From an uncultured Dorea sp. (GTDB taxonomy: Bacteria; Bacillota; Clostridia; Lachnospirales; Lachnospiraceae), in assembly GCA_947652615.1 (NCBI GenBank), contig CANTDX010000036.1, forward strand, positions 1 to 37,731: a DNA stretch of 37,731 nucleotides. The letters are read 5' to 3'. Shown one piece after another: positions 24,757 through 32,705 of the stretch. Position 1 is the first letter of the stretch, and the number at the start of each line of letters is the position of its first letter. The position numbers and the translations under genes are program-made. Below the pieces are notes generated by a model. It was not told the DNA's origin and did not search any database. It was given only the letters and a program-made list of their open reading frames with translations.

Positions 24757-24835
24757 GCTATGCCGATTGACGGCGCTATGTACCGGCGGCGCACGTTCAG
24801 CGCGGACTGTAACAGAGTGCGGACCGACGCATCAA

Positions 24836-24882
24836 ATACGGCCTGGCAGCGGTATCATCTATCTACCGCTGTCAGGCCGTAT
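24836..24882 (-). terminator. Long hairpin between convergent genes
   Basis: ATACGGCCTGGCAGCGGTA pairs with its complement 9 nt downstream to make a 19-bp stem with one G-U pair. The minus-strand reading continues with TTTGATG, a weak T tract. It may end the PrsA-like transcript and block readthrough from yqeY. Confidence 0.6.
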
Positions 24883-24901
24883 CCCATCATACTAAGGTTC
24901 C

Positions 24902-26011
24902 CTATTCTGCATTCTCCTCGGCTTCATCCTGGGCATCTGCCACATCATCCGTCTGGACAGCATTGGAATATGGATCCTCCTTTACTTCTTTCATCGTAAC
25001 CTTCAGATCCTTGAATCCAATCTTCCCCCATACTTCGTCATTTACCGATATCTTCGCATCTTCGCGCCATTTCTCACAGGTCTCCGTATATAATTCCTGC
25101 TTTCTCTCGCTGACGATGGTATCCTTCTTCGCATCGGTCGCCTCACGGTCAAGAAGGCTTGTCACCCTGGCAACATAACATCCGTCGTCCGTCTTGATCA
25201 CTCCGGTCGTCTCGCCTTCCTTCAGCTTGTCCGCCGCCTTGATCAGGTCCTCTGACGGAGACATCGTCTCAGCGTCGAAGGTTGCCTTCTTCACTTCGAA
25301 CTCCTTACCCTTCGCATAAGCCTCAAAGTCCTTCTCATCCTTGGCGGCCTTGGCAAATTCCTCTGCCTTCTTCTGGACCTCTTTCTTCTCCTCGTCCGTC
25401 ATCTCTCTGGACTCTTCCTCATCATCTTCCTTATCCTCGGCATCCTCTTCGCTCTCGACGGTATAAGAGAACTCTACATACTGCATACTCTTCTGTGCGG
25501 CCTCTTCATCGGACACCTCCGTATCTGCCCCCTTCTGGATCGCATCCTGCATCTTCTGCTGGATCGCCATCAGAGTCAGTACACGCTCCACCGCTGTCTC
25601 CGAGCCGGATACCTTCTCTTTGTCTTCCAGGGCATTCACCTCGTCGAACGCCTTCGCGGAATCCTTGATCACCTGCTGCTCCGCCTCAGTGATAGACACT
25701 TCATATTCTTTCATATGCTGTTCTAAGATCACCATATCTTCTAGGGTCTGCAGCACAGAATCCTTAACGGACTCTTCATAGGTCTTTCCCTCCGAAGCCT
25801 CGGATTCCCACATATTCGCTCCAAGAAATGCTGAATAATATGTCTCATACTGCGCCTGCACATATCTCGCGTAGAAATTCGCAACCTCCGCCGTGATCTC
25901 CTGATCCTCTACCGTTGCTACCACATCCTCTGGCTTAAATGAGCTGCAGCCGGCAAGGGAAGTCACCGTCAGCATCCCTGCCATTATGAGCATCACTATC
26001 TTCCTTTTCAT
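24902..26011 (-). CDS. PrsA/SurA-like foldase lipoprotein
   Basis: A 369-residue lipoprotein with lipobox LAGC (Cys21). A SurA_N-like helical domain follows (VVATVEDQEITAEVANFYAR ...). The middle is parvulin-like but interrupted by a very acidic stretch (about 185-215), and a second helical segment ends WREDAKISVNDEVWG. The tail is acidic. I do not see the usual parvulin catalytic histidines, so it may act as a chaperone without isomerase activity. It would fold exported proteins outside the membrane. AAGGAGG precedes the ATG, and it has its own promoter overlapping the end of mfd. Confidence 0.8.
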   Translation of the reverse strand: MKRKIVMLIMAGMLTVTSLAGCSSFKPEDVVATVEDQEITAEVANFYARYVQAQYETYYSAFLGANMWESEASEGKTYEESVKDSVLQTLEDMVILEQHMKEYEVSITEAEQQVIKDSAKAFDEVNALEDKEKVSGSETAVERVLTLMAIQQKMQDAIQKGADTEVSDEEAAQKSMQYVEFSYTVESEEDAEDKEDDEEESREMTDEEKKEVQKKAEEFAKAAKDEKDFEAYAKGKEFEVKKATFDAETMSPSEDLIKAADKLKEGETTGVIKTDDGCYVARVTSLLDREATDAKKDTIVSERKQELYTETCEKWREDAKISVNDEVWGKIGFKDLKVTMKEVKEDPYSNAVQTDDVADAQDEAEENAE

Positions 26012-26050
26012 CTCTCTAAAACCTCCTTAAGTATATAAACAGACTTTATC

Positions 26051-26079
26051 ATTATATCGCTTTTTTATGGCTCAATCAA
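26051..26079 (-). promoter_or_regulatory. SigA promoter of the PrsA-like gene
   Basis: TTGATT (26074-26079), 17 bp and the consensus TATAAT (26051-26056). The -35 lies inside the last codons of mfd. Confidence 0.75.
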
Positions 26080-29000
26080 TCCCTTCATCTCAATTAACAC
26101 ATTTTTCACAACTGACAATGCATCCGATGACTTATCCTTCTTATTCTTGCCCTTCCTCTCATAGACAAAGCAGGGATTGGACGTATCTGCCTTGATAGAC
26201 AGCTCTCCATTGAATTTCTTCATAAGCTCCGGAATCTTCCGGGACTGTATCTTTGCCTTCTCATACATGGTAAAATAATAACTCTCACCCTTCTGCTCTA
26301 CGGCAGTCACATATACGCTGTGCGCCATAGCCTTAAGGCTTGCCGCCTCAAGAAGCTTCTCGACCTTCCTTGGGATATCTCCGAAACGGTCTGTCAGCTC
26401 CTCCACCATATCGTCCTTTTCTTCCTCGTTCTCTATGGCGGCAATACGCTTGTAGATATCCAACTTCTGATATTCATTGGGAATGTAGCTGTCAGGGATA
26501 TAGGCGTCCACATTCAGATCCAGCGTCGTCACATACGTCTCCTCGTCCATCTCACCCTTCAGAAGCTTGACGGCCTCATTGAGCATCTTGCAATACATGT
26601 CATATCCGACTGCCTCCATATGCCCGTGCTGTTCCGCTCCCAGCAGATTCCCGGCGCCGCGGATCTCGAGATCCCGCATGGCGATCTTGAAGCCTGACCC
26701 CAGGTCCGTGAACTCACGGATCGCCGCCAGCCGCTTCTCGGCGATCTCTTTGAGCATCTTATCTCTCCGATAGAGAAGAAATGCATACGCCATCCTGTTA
26801 GAGCGCCCCACTCGGCCTCTGAGCTGGTATAGCTGCGATAATCCAAGACGGTCCGCATCATGTATGATCATGGTATTGACATTGGAGATATCAAGGCCCG
26901 TCTCAATGATGGTCGTAGACACCAGCACATCGATCTCCCCGTTGATGAATTCATACATGATCTTCTCAAGCTGGTGCTCCCGCATCTGCCCGTGGGCGAA
27001 TTCCACCGACACCTCCGGAACAAGCTTCTGGATACGCGCAGTGATCTCGGCAATATCCTCCACCCGGTTATAGACATAATACACCTGCCCGCCTCTTGCA
27101 CATTCACGCTCGATGGCTTCCCTCACCATCTCATCGTTATATTCCATCACATAGGTCTGGATCGGCATACGGTCGCCCGGCGCTTCCTCTAAGACACTCA
27201 TATCCCGGATCCCTATAAGACTCATGTGGAGCGTCCGCGGAATCGGTGTGGCCGTCAGCGTCAGTACATCCACATTCTCCTTAAGCTGCTTGATCTTCTC
27301 CTTGTGCTGTACCCCAAACCTCTGCTCCTCATCGATGATTAACAACCCCAGATCCTTGAACCTGATATCATTTCCCAGCACCCGGTGCGTGCCGATCACA
27401 ATATCCACCAGACCCCGTTTCGTATCCTCCGCCGTCTTCTTCTGCTGGGCCGGAGTCCGGAAACGGCACATCAGGTCCACCCTGACCGGGAAATCCTTCA
27501 TCCGCTGCAGGAATGTATTATAATGCTGCTGGGCCAAGATCGTCGTGGGGACCAGGTACACCACCTGCTTATCCTCCTGCACGGCCTTGAATGCCGCGCG
27601 GATCGCAATCTCTGTCTTACCGTAGCCCACATCCCCGCAGATCAGGCGGTCCATGATCTTATGGCTCTGCATATCCCGCTTGACGGCCTCGATAGCAAGA
27701 AGCTGATCCTCCGTCTCCTCGAACGGGAACATCTCCTCGAATTCCTTCTGCCAGACGGTATCCTCGCCGTACACATAGCCCTCCTGCTTCTGCCTTGCGG
27801 CATACAGCTTCACCAGGTCTCTGGCAATCTCTCTTACCGCGCCCCGCACTCTGGTCTTCGTCCGGTTCCATTCCTGCGTACCCAGCCGGTTCAGCTTCGG
27901 CTTCTTCGCATCCGAGCTTGCATACTTCTGGATCAGATCGAGCTGCGTCGCCGGAATATACAGATTCCCGCCCTGGGCATAAGAGATCTTCATATAATCC
28001 TTGGAGATCTTGTCAACCTCGATCTTCTCGATCCCCTGGTAGATTCCAAGCCCATGATTCTCATGAACCACATAATCTCCCGGCTTCAGTTCCGCAAAAT
28101 CCTGTATCTTATGCCCTTCGTAGAGCTTTCTCTTTTTCTTCTTCTTCACCTTCCCGAAGATATCCGTCTCCGAGATCACCGTATATTTCAGCATCGGATA
28201 CTCATACCCGCAGCCCACATATCCGTAAGCCGTCATGATCTCCCCGGGGCCTGCCTCCCGGTCCATATCGTCGCTGTAATAACTGCTTAAGTTATAATCC
28301 CTCAGATCTTCTGCCAGGCGCTTTGCCCTGGTCCGAGACCCCGACAGGAGTATCACCCGGTATCCGTTCCTCTTAAGCCGCTTCAAATCCTGAGTCAGCA
28401 TGTCAAAACTGCTGTTGTACGGGTTCACACTCTTCGTCTGCAGACTGTAAGAATCTCTGGAAACCAGTTCCTTGCACCGCATATCCAATGCAAAAAAGCC
28501 GATACTGCTGTAGGCGTTCATCCGGTCTAAGATCTCTTCCGCCGAATACAGCCTGACCTCACCGTCCGCCATCTCATATCCGCTCTCTACCCGCTTCTTC
28601 TGCGCTTCCATGAATTCTTCTTCTACGCCCCTGCCCTTCTCGACTAAGCGCACCGGTTCATCCAGGAACAGAATCGTCTCTTCCGCAGGAAAGTAATCCA
28701 GAAACGACACCCTCCGTTCCCCCTCCCGCGGGAATTCTATGGCGGGACAGACGGAGATCTCCATCAGATTCTCAATGGATCTCTGCGTCTCCACGTCAAA
28801 CGTCCGGATCGAATCCACCTCATCTCCCCAGAGTTCAATACGCACAGGAAACTCCTCCGTAAGCGGGTACACGTCGAGGATACCGCCCCGGACGGAGAAC
28901 TGCCCGCGGCCTTCGATCTGAACCTCCCTGTCATACCCCAGATCTGTCAGTTCCCGCTGAAGCTCCTCAAGGTTAACAGCGCTGTCATTCTTAATACGGA

Positions 29001-29409
29001 GGAATCTCTTCCCAAGCTGCTCCTTGGGAATCAGAGAATCCATGAACGCGTCAAAGCTTGCCACCACCGTAAGAGCGCCGCCCTCCGCCACCGCCTGCAG
29101 CACTTCCATGCGCTGTCTTAACAATTCCTTGCTTCTAAGGTCTGCCTGGTAGAACAGAAGGTCTTTGGCCGGATAGAAATATGTCTGCGGGTCCAGGAAA
29201 CGGTATTCCTCATAGATCTGCTTCGCTTTCGACTCACCAGAACAGGCAATGACTTTGTATTTCAAGCCATCGCTGAGCGCATACATCATATGGGTCTTCT
29301 GGGAACTGACACATCCGCTTACGCGTATCATCCCCGGTCCTTTTGTCCGATTCTTACAGAGTTCTTCGAACTCTGCCAATTCCTTCAATGGCCCGATCAA
29401 GGCTTGCAT
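26065..29409 (-). CDS. mfd: Transcription-repair coupling factor
   Basis: A 1114-residue Mfd, the ATPase that removes RNA polymerase stalled at lesions and recruits UvrA. In order: a UvrB-like N-terminal part, the RNA polymerase-interacting domain near 440-500 (LKPGDYVVHENHGLGIYQG), the helicase with Walker A GDVGYGKTE near 590 and the DEEQ box IIDEEQRFGV near 690. ATPIPRTLHMSL and the TRG motif region with QLRGRVGRSNRMAYA follow, then the C-terminal TRCF domain (about 1000-1090). Its ribosome site AGGAGG lies inside the end of pth, 3 bp upstream. The pth-mfd pairing is conserved in Firmicutes. Confidence 0.97.
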   Translation of the reverse strand: MQALIGPLKELAEFEELCKNRTKGPGMIRVSGCVSSQKTHMMYALSDGLKYKVIACSGESKAKQIYEEYRFLDPQTYFYPAKDLLFYQADLRSKELLRQRMEVLQAVAEGGALTVVASFDAFMDSLIPKEQLGKRFLRIKNDSAVNLEELQRELTDLGYDREVQIEGRGQFSVRGGILDVYPLTEEFPVRIELWGDEVDSIRTFDVETQRSIENLMEISVCPAIEFPREGERRVSFLDYFPAEETILFLDEPVRLVEKGRGVEEEFMEAQKKRVESGYEMADGEVRLYSAEEILDRMNAYSSIGFFALDMRCKELVSRDSYSLQTKSVNPYNSSFDMLTQDLKRLKRNGYRVILLSGSRTRAKRLAEDLRDYNLSSYYSDDMDREAGPGEIMTAYGYVGCGYEYPMLKYTVISETDIFGKVKKKKKRKLYEGHKIQDFAELKPGDYVVHENHGLGIYQGIEKIEVDKISKDYMKISYAQGGNLYIPATQLDLIQKYASSDAKKPKLNRLGTQEWNRTKTRVRGAVREIARDLVKLYAARQKQEGYVYGEDTVWQKEFEEMFPFEETEDQLLAIEAVKRDMQSHKIMDRLICGDVGYGKTEIAIRAAFKAVQEDKQVVYLVPTTILAQQHYNTFLQRMKDFPVRVDLMCRFRTPAQQKKTAEDTKRGLVDIVIGTHRVLGNDIRFKDLGLLIIDEEQRFGVQHKEKIKQLKENVDVLTLTATPIPRTLHMSLIGIRDMSVLEEAPGDRMPIQTYVMEYNDEMVREAIERECARGGQVYYVYNRVEDIAEITARIQKLVPEVSVEFAHGQMREHQLEKIMYEFINGEIDVLVSTTIIETGLDISNVNTMIIHDADRLGLSQLYQLRGRVGRSNRMAYAFLLYRRDKMLKEIAEKRLAAIREFTDLGSGFKIAMRDLEIRGAGNLLGAEQHGHMEAVGYDMYCKMLNEAVKLLKGEMDEETYVTTLDLNVDAYIPDSYIPNEYQKLDIYKRIAAIENEEEKDDMVEELTDRFGDIPRKVEKLLEAASLKAMAHSVYVTAVEQKGESYYFTMYEKAKIQSRKIPELMKKFNGELSIKADTSNPCFVYERKGKNKKDKSSDALSVVKNVLIEMKGLIEP

Positions 29410-29412
29410 CTC

Positions 29413-30003
29413 TTATGCCTCCTTAGGCTTAGGCTTCGCTTTTCTGTTATACATATTCATAGCCGCCTCTATTCCGTCATCAAGGATCAGCTCAATGGCG
29501 CTGACCGCTTTCTCATATCCTTCCGCCATAACCTTCCTCTCGGCCTTAGAGAAATGTCCAAGCACATAATCTGCCAGATCATACCCCTTGGGCTTCTCTC
29601 CCACACCTACCTTGATCCTTGGAAATACCTCGGTCCCAAGATTCGCTATGATGTTCTTGATGCCGTTATGGCCGCCCGCGCTTCCCTTCTTACGGATACG
29701 GAGCTGTCCCATATCCAGGCTCACGTCGTCGTAGACCACCAGAAGCTCGTCTTCCTTCATGACCTTATAATACTCCACAAACCCTCTCACACTCTCTCCG
29801 CTCAAATTCATATATGTCTGAGGCTTTGCCAGTATCACCTTCTGGCCTTTGATCATTCCCATCCCGGCAAATGCACGGTTCTTCCTGCTGTCTACAGCAA
29901 TATTATATTTGTCCGCAAGGACATCTATGACATCAAATCCTGCATTATGCCTGGTACCTGCATACTGCAGCGTCGGATTCCCAAGTCCTACAATTATAAA
30001 CAT
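29413..30003 (-). CDS. pth: Peptidyl-tRNA hydrolase
   Basis: A 196-residue enzyme that frees tRNA from prematurely released peptidyl-tRNA. FIIVGLGNPTLQYAGTRHNA holds the conserved Asn9 and catalytic His19. VVYDDVSLDMGQLRIR has the conserved Asp, and KGSAGGHNGIKNI is the third motif. I chose the ATG at 30003 with GAGGTG six bases upstream. A GTG three codons earlier (30012) overlaps that ribosome site. It has its own promoter and leads into mfd. Confidence 0.95.
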   Translation of the reverse strand: MFIIVGLGNPTLQYAGTRHNAGFDVIDVLADKYNIAVDSRKNRAFAGMGMIKGQKVILAKPQTYMNLSGESVRGFVEYYKVMKEDELLVVYDDVSLDMGQLRIRKKGSAGGHNGIKNIIANLGTEVFPRIKVGVGEKPKGYDLADYVLGHFSKAERKVMAEGYEKAVSAIELILDDGIEAAMNMYNRKAKPKPKEA

Positions 30004-30023
30004 CCTATTCACCTCGGATTCCT

Positions 30024-30052
30024 ATTATACAAGAACAGAGCGGATTTGTCAC
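30024..30052 (-). promoter_or_regulatory. SigA promoter of pth-mfd
   Basis: GTGACA (30047-30052), 17 bp and the consensus TATAAT (30024-30029), 20 bp before the pth start. Confidence 0.72.
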
Positions 30053-30133
30053 GTAAAAGAAACGAATAATTTTGATTCTTTTCTCATACATTATAAAAAA
30101 GAACATATCTTACTCAATACAGGGGGGTCTTTT

Positions 30134-30568
30134 ATGAGTTCCAAAACCAAAATAGTTGTGTTGCATATGAAGGAAATCATCTACACAGCAGTCTTCGCCA
30201 CGCTGGCCGTCATACTGATCGTACTGCTTCTGTTCATGTTCCTTCCCAAGAATAAAGGAACCAGCATCCAAGAAGAAAAATATATGCCGGGAGTCTATAC
30301 TTCTACCGTCACTCTGAACAACACCGCCCTGGAAGTGGAAGTGACCGTGGATGAATCCCACATCAATTCCATCCGGTTCTCCAACCTGGATGAGACCGTG
30401 GCAACCATGTTCCCTCTGATCCAGCCGGCGATCGAAGATATCGCGGAACAGGTGTACGACAAGCAATCCCTGGAGAATATCCAGTATTCCGAGAGCAACC
30501 CATACACATCCCAGGTCATCTTAAACGCCATCGAAGAAGCACTGAAAAAAGCCGAAACTACCAAGTAG
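30134..30568 (+). CDS. Membrane-anchored FMN-binding-like protein
   Basis: A 144-residue protein with one N-terminal helix (about 15-35) and an extracytoplasmic domain. The pattern YMPGVYTSTVTLNN...LEVEVTVDESHINSI and the ending SNPYTSQVILNAIEEALKKA match the FMN_bind fold (PF04205-like). The usual GATxTS flavin-attachment sequence is replaced by SNPYTS. So it may bind FMN non-covalently or be a structural relative. GGGGGG lies eight bases before the ATG. The longer open frame from 29849 overlaps pth and is not credible. It is a single-gene unit, divergent from pth, ending in a terminator that includes its stop codon. I found no convincing promoter in the 130-bp divergent gap on this strand. 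Confidence 0.72.
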   Translation: MSSKTKIVVLHMKEIIYTAVFATLAVILIVLLLFMFLPKNKGTSIQEEKYMPGVYTSTVTLNNTALEVEVTVDESHINSIRFSNLDETVATMFPLIQPAIEDIAEQVYDKQSLENIQYSESNPYTSQVILNAIEEALKKAETTK

Positions 30569-30580
30569 TTACGGCTTTTT
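30546..30580. terminator. Bidirectional terminator between convergent genes
   Basis: AAAAAGCCG pairs with CGGCTTTTT. Inside, AACTAC pairs with GTAGTT around a CAA loop, with one A-A mismatch. A-rich on one side and T-rich on the other, it can work on both strands. It contains the stop codon of the plus-strand gene. Confidence 0.88.
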
Positions 30581-30589
30581 AATATGCTG

Positions 30590-30853
30590 TTATCCTTCCA
30601 CGATCAGATATCTTCCTCCGGGAATCGCGAATACTTCCGATGCTTCCTCAAGCTCTTCCGCAGACATTCCCTCGACATCCACTCCCTCTTCTTCAAGGAA
30701 TTCTCTCACTTCATCGATACTGTCGACCACCACTGCCATACAATCCTCAAGAAATGCTTCCGCTTCCTCCAGAGTCTCCGCCACCGGCTCGTCAAACAGT
30801 CTTCTCTGGTTCCTTATAAAGGCCTTCAAACAATCTTCATCATACTCATACAT
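30590..30853 (-). CDS. Small acidic protein of unknown function
   Basis: An 87-residue protein, strongly acidic (many Glu, with VDSIDEVREFLEEEGVDVEG in the middle) and probably helical. It begins MYEYDEDCLKAFIRNQRRLF and ends FAIPGGRYLIVEG. I do not recognise a family. The ribosome site GGGAGG, the clean start and a terminator just after its stop make it a credible gene. It follows the HAD phosphatase by 67 bp on the same strand and may be co-transcribed. No signal or membrane segment is visible. Confidence 0.72.
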   Translation of the reverse strand: MYEYDEDCLKAFIRNQRRLFDEPVAETLEEAEAFLEDCMAVVVDSIDEVREFLEEEGVDVEGMSAEELEEASEVFAIPGGRYLIVEG

Positions 30854-30920
30854 CTTATTTAACCTCCCTTAGCCATTCGTGTACTCTCAGAAAACAGGAC
30901 CCACAAATTCCGAGAGCCTC

Positions 30921-31568
30921 TTACACCGACTGCAGCAGTTCTTCCGGTCTGTCTATGATCGTCCCGGCTCCCGCAGCTACCAGTACCTCTCTGGTTCTAA
31001 ACCCCCATGTTACGCTGATGGTCCTTACCCCGGCATTCCTTCCTGTCTGGATATCTACTTCCGAATCTCCCACATACAGGCATTCTTCCCTGGCCGCCTG
31101 CATCTTCTCAAGAAGACAGAGTACGCCCGCCGGATCCGGCTTCCTTGGAACCTGCTCCTGCTGCCCCTGTGCGAAGTCAAATACATCTTCCCCGAATATC
31201 TCCCTGACTACCTTCACAGTCTGCCGGTGCGGCTTATTAGACAGGACTCCAAGCCGGATTCCCTTCTCCTTCAGACCTCTTAACATCTCTTCCACGCCTT
31301 CATAGGGTGTTACATGATATGTACAGTTGGCGTCGAATATGCGTCCATATCTCTCCATCGCTTCTTCAAGTCTGTCCATATTCTCTTCGCCCGCCGCACG
31401 GAGCGAACACTCCATCAGGACCCTGGCTCCATTACCCACGAAGCTCTCGCACTCCTTTGCCGTGATCGGGGGCAGATCCATCTCCCCAAGCGTCTTGTTC
31501 ACAGAATAAGTCAAAGATTCCAGCGTGTCAGTCAGCGTTCCATCCAGATCAAATATACATGCTTTCAT
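30921..31568 (-). CDS. HAD-family phosphatase (phosphoglycolate phosphatase-like)
   Basis: A 215-residue HAD hydrolase. Motif I is DLDGTLTDT with nucleophile D7 and acid/base D9. A helical cap follows (VNKTLGEMDLPPITAKECES ...), then motif II LSNKPH, motif III Lys in RKPDP and motif IV YVGDSEVDIQTGRNAG. This is the Gph/PpaX type; the substrate cannot be set from sequence. I chose the ATG at 31568, with GGAGG eleven bases upstream. An ATG six codons earlier overlaps that site and has no ribosome site of its own. It has its own promoter. Confidence 0.88.
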   Translation of the reverse strand: MKACIFDLDGTLTDTLESLTYSVNKTLGEMDLPPITAKECESFVGNGARVLMECSLRAAGEENMDRLEEAMERYGRIFDANCTYHVTPYEGVEEMLRGLKEKGIRLGVLSNKPHRQTVKVVREIFGEDVFDFAQGQQEQVPRKPDPAGVLCLLEKMQAAREECLYVGDSEVDIQTGRNAGVRTISVTWGFRTREVLVAAGAGTIIDRPEELLQSV

Positions 31569-31592
31569 AAGATAAATATCCTCCATGCACTA

Positions 31593-31621
31593 ATCATAGT
31601 ATAGACGCAGGAAAAAAGCAA
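31593..31621 (-). promoter_or_regulatory. Promoter of the HAD phosphatase
   Basis: TTGCTT (31616-31621), 17 bp and TATGAT (31593-31598) on the minus strand, 25 bp before the start codon. Confidence 0.6.
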
Positions 31622-31664
31622 GTAGGGGAGACAGACTTTTTCAAAAGGTACAGGGCTAACGTTC

Positions 31665-31800
31665 CTGTTCACACCTACGGTGCTCACAGCAACGAATCCG
31701 ACCTATTTCAAGTTGCCTTACGGCAAGAGGTCGGATTCCTGTTTCGGTAATGTACTGGTCTGTGACCGTGCAGCGTGGTGCACGGTCCAGGAGTGAACAG
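31665..31800. repeat. Hairpin-rich non-coding element with terminal inverted repeats
   Basis: CTGTTCACACCT (31665-31676) and the inverse of CTGTTCACTCCT (31789-31800) are 11/12 matched terminal inverted repeats. Between them are an 11-bp perfect stem (31694-31704 with 31728-31738) holding a smaller 5-bp hairpin (31713-31726), and a separate 9-bp perfect stem with a 6-nt loop (31764-31787). No ORF in it is convincing and there is no T tract. It abuts the sigG stop codon. It could be a MITE-like repeat, a structured RNA, or an unusual transcript end. Confidence 0.6.
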
Positions 31801-31801
31801 T

Positions 31802-32578
31802 TCATGACAGATATTGCCGCATCACCCGGAGGGCATTCTTCTCCAGGCGGCTGACCTGGGCCTGGGAGATCTGAATCTCCTCCGCCACTTCCATCTGTGT
31901 CTTGCCTTCGAAGAAGCGAAGCTTGATGATGTAGCGTTCCCGCTCTCCCAGATGCTCCATGGCAGCCTCCAGGGACAGATCCTCCACCCATTTTTCTTCT
32001 TTGTTCTTGGTATCGCTGATCTGATCCATCACATAGAGCGCGTCCCCGCCGTCGTTGTAGACCGGTTCCTGCAGGCTCATGGGCACCTGGATCGCATCCA
32101 GCGCGAATACGATGTCTTCCTTGGATATTCCGATCTCTTCCGCAATCTCCTGTACCGTCGGCTCCTTTAAGTTGCGCTTCACATAATTTTCTTTTGCATA
32201 GATAGCCTTGTACGCGGTATCCCGAAGAGACCTGCTGACCCGAATCGAATTGTTATCCCGCATATAGCGCCTGATCTCCCCGATGATCATAGGCACCGCA
32301 TATGTGGAGAACTTCACATCCAGCTCCGTGTTAAAGTTATTGATCGCCTTGATAAGCCCGATGCAGCCGATCTGGAACAGATCGTCCGGATTCTCATTAC
32401 TTGCACCAAAACGCTTGATCACGCTTAGCACAAGCCGGAGATTCCCTTTGATGTACTCTTCCTTCGCCTCAGCATCGCCCGCCTTGATGCGCGCAATTAA
32501 AGCTTCCTTCTCCTCTTCTTTAAGGACCGGAAGCTTAGCTGTATTTACTCCGCATATCTCTACTTTTCCCTGTGCCAT
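31802..32578 (-). CDS. sigG: Forespore sigma factor SigG
   Basis: A 258-residue sigma-70-family factor that runs late forespore transcription. The N-terminus MAQGKVEICGVNTAKLPVLK is the SigG hallmark. Region 2 has [20 protein letters not shown] and FSTYAVPMIIGEIRRYMRD. Region 3 (EPTVQEIAEEIGISKEDI) and region 4 (GKTQMEVAEEIQISQAQVSR) follow. I chose the ATG at 32578, with AGGAGG ten bases upstream; the open frame upstream to 32668 covers the promoter. In Bacillus sigG directly follows sigE, but here a beta-CASP gene lies between them. A hairpin-rich element follows the stop. Confidence 0.96.
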   Translation of the reverse strand: MAQGKVEICGVNTAKLPVLKEEEKEALIARIKAGDAEAKEEYIKGNLRLVLSVIKRFGASNENPDDLFQIGCIGLIKAINNFNTELDVKFSTYAVPMIIGEIRRYMRDNNSIRVSRSLRDTAYKAIYAKENYVKRNLKEPTVQEIAEEIGISKEDIVFALDAIQVPMSLQEPVYNDGGDALYVMDQISDTKNKEEKWVEDLSLEAAMEHLGERERYIIKLRFFEGKTQMEVAEEIQISQAQVSRLEKNALRVMRQYLS

Positions 32579-32628
32579 AATCGAAAGTCCTCCTACCAAA
32601 TGAATAAATATGAATCTTTGTATAGTAA

Positions 32629-32658
32629 AATGATTCTCATTTGGCAGGAGTCGTATTC
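32629..32658 (-). promoter_or_regulatory. Possible SigF/SigG-type promoter of sigG
   Basis: GAATA (32654-32658), 15 bp and GAGAATCATT (32629-32638) resemble the SigF pattern. A second GAATA (32662-32666) stands 18 bp from CAAATGA, a loose SigG match. Bacillus sigG is read by both sigmas, so this fits, but it is only a pattern match. Confidence 0.4.
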
Positions 32659-32705
32659 GTTTATTCAAAAAATAAAAAAAGTTTTAGTCCTTGACAAGCG
32701 AAACA

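Noticed and set aside
29849..30133. Upstream extension of the FMN-binding-like gene
   Set aside because: It overlaps pth on the other strand; the ATG at 30134 has its own ribosome site and directly precedes the membrane helix.
30854..30920. Hairpin between the HAD gene and the small acidic gene
   Set aside because: A 9-bp stem can be drawn but the loop is long and no T tract follows, so it is not a convincing terminator.
31656..31991. 111-codon minus-strand frame overlapping sigG and the structured element
   Set aside because: It runs in another frame of sigG, has no ribosome site, and its composition follows the hairpins.
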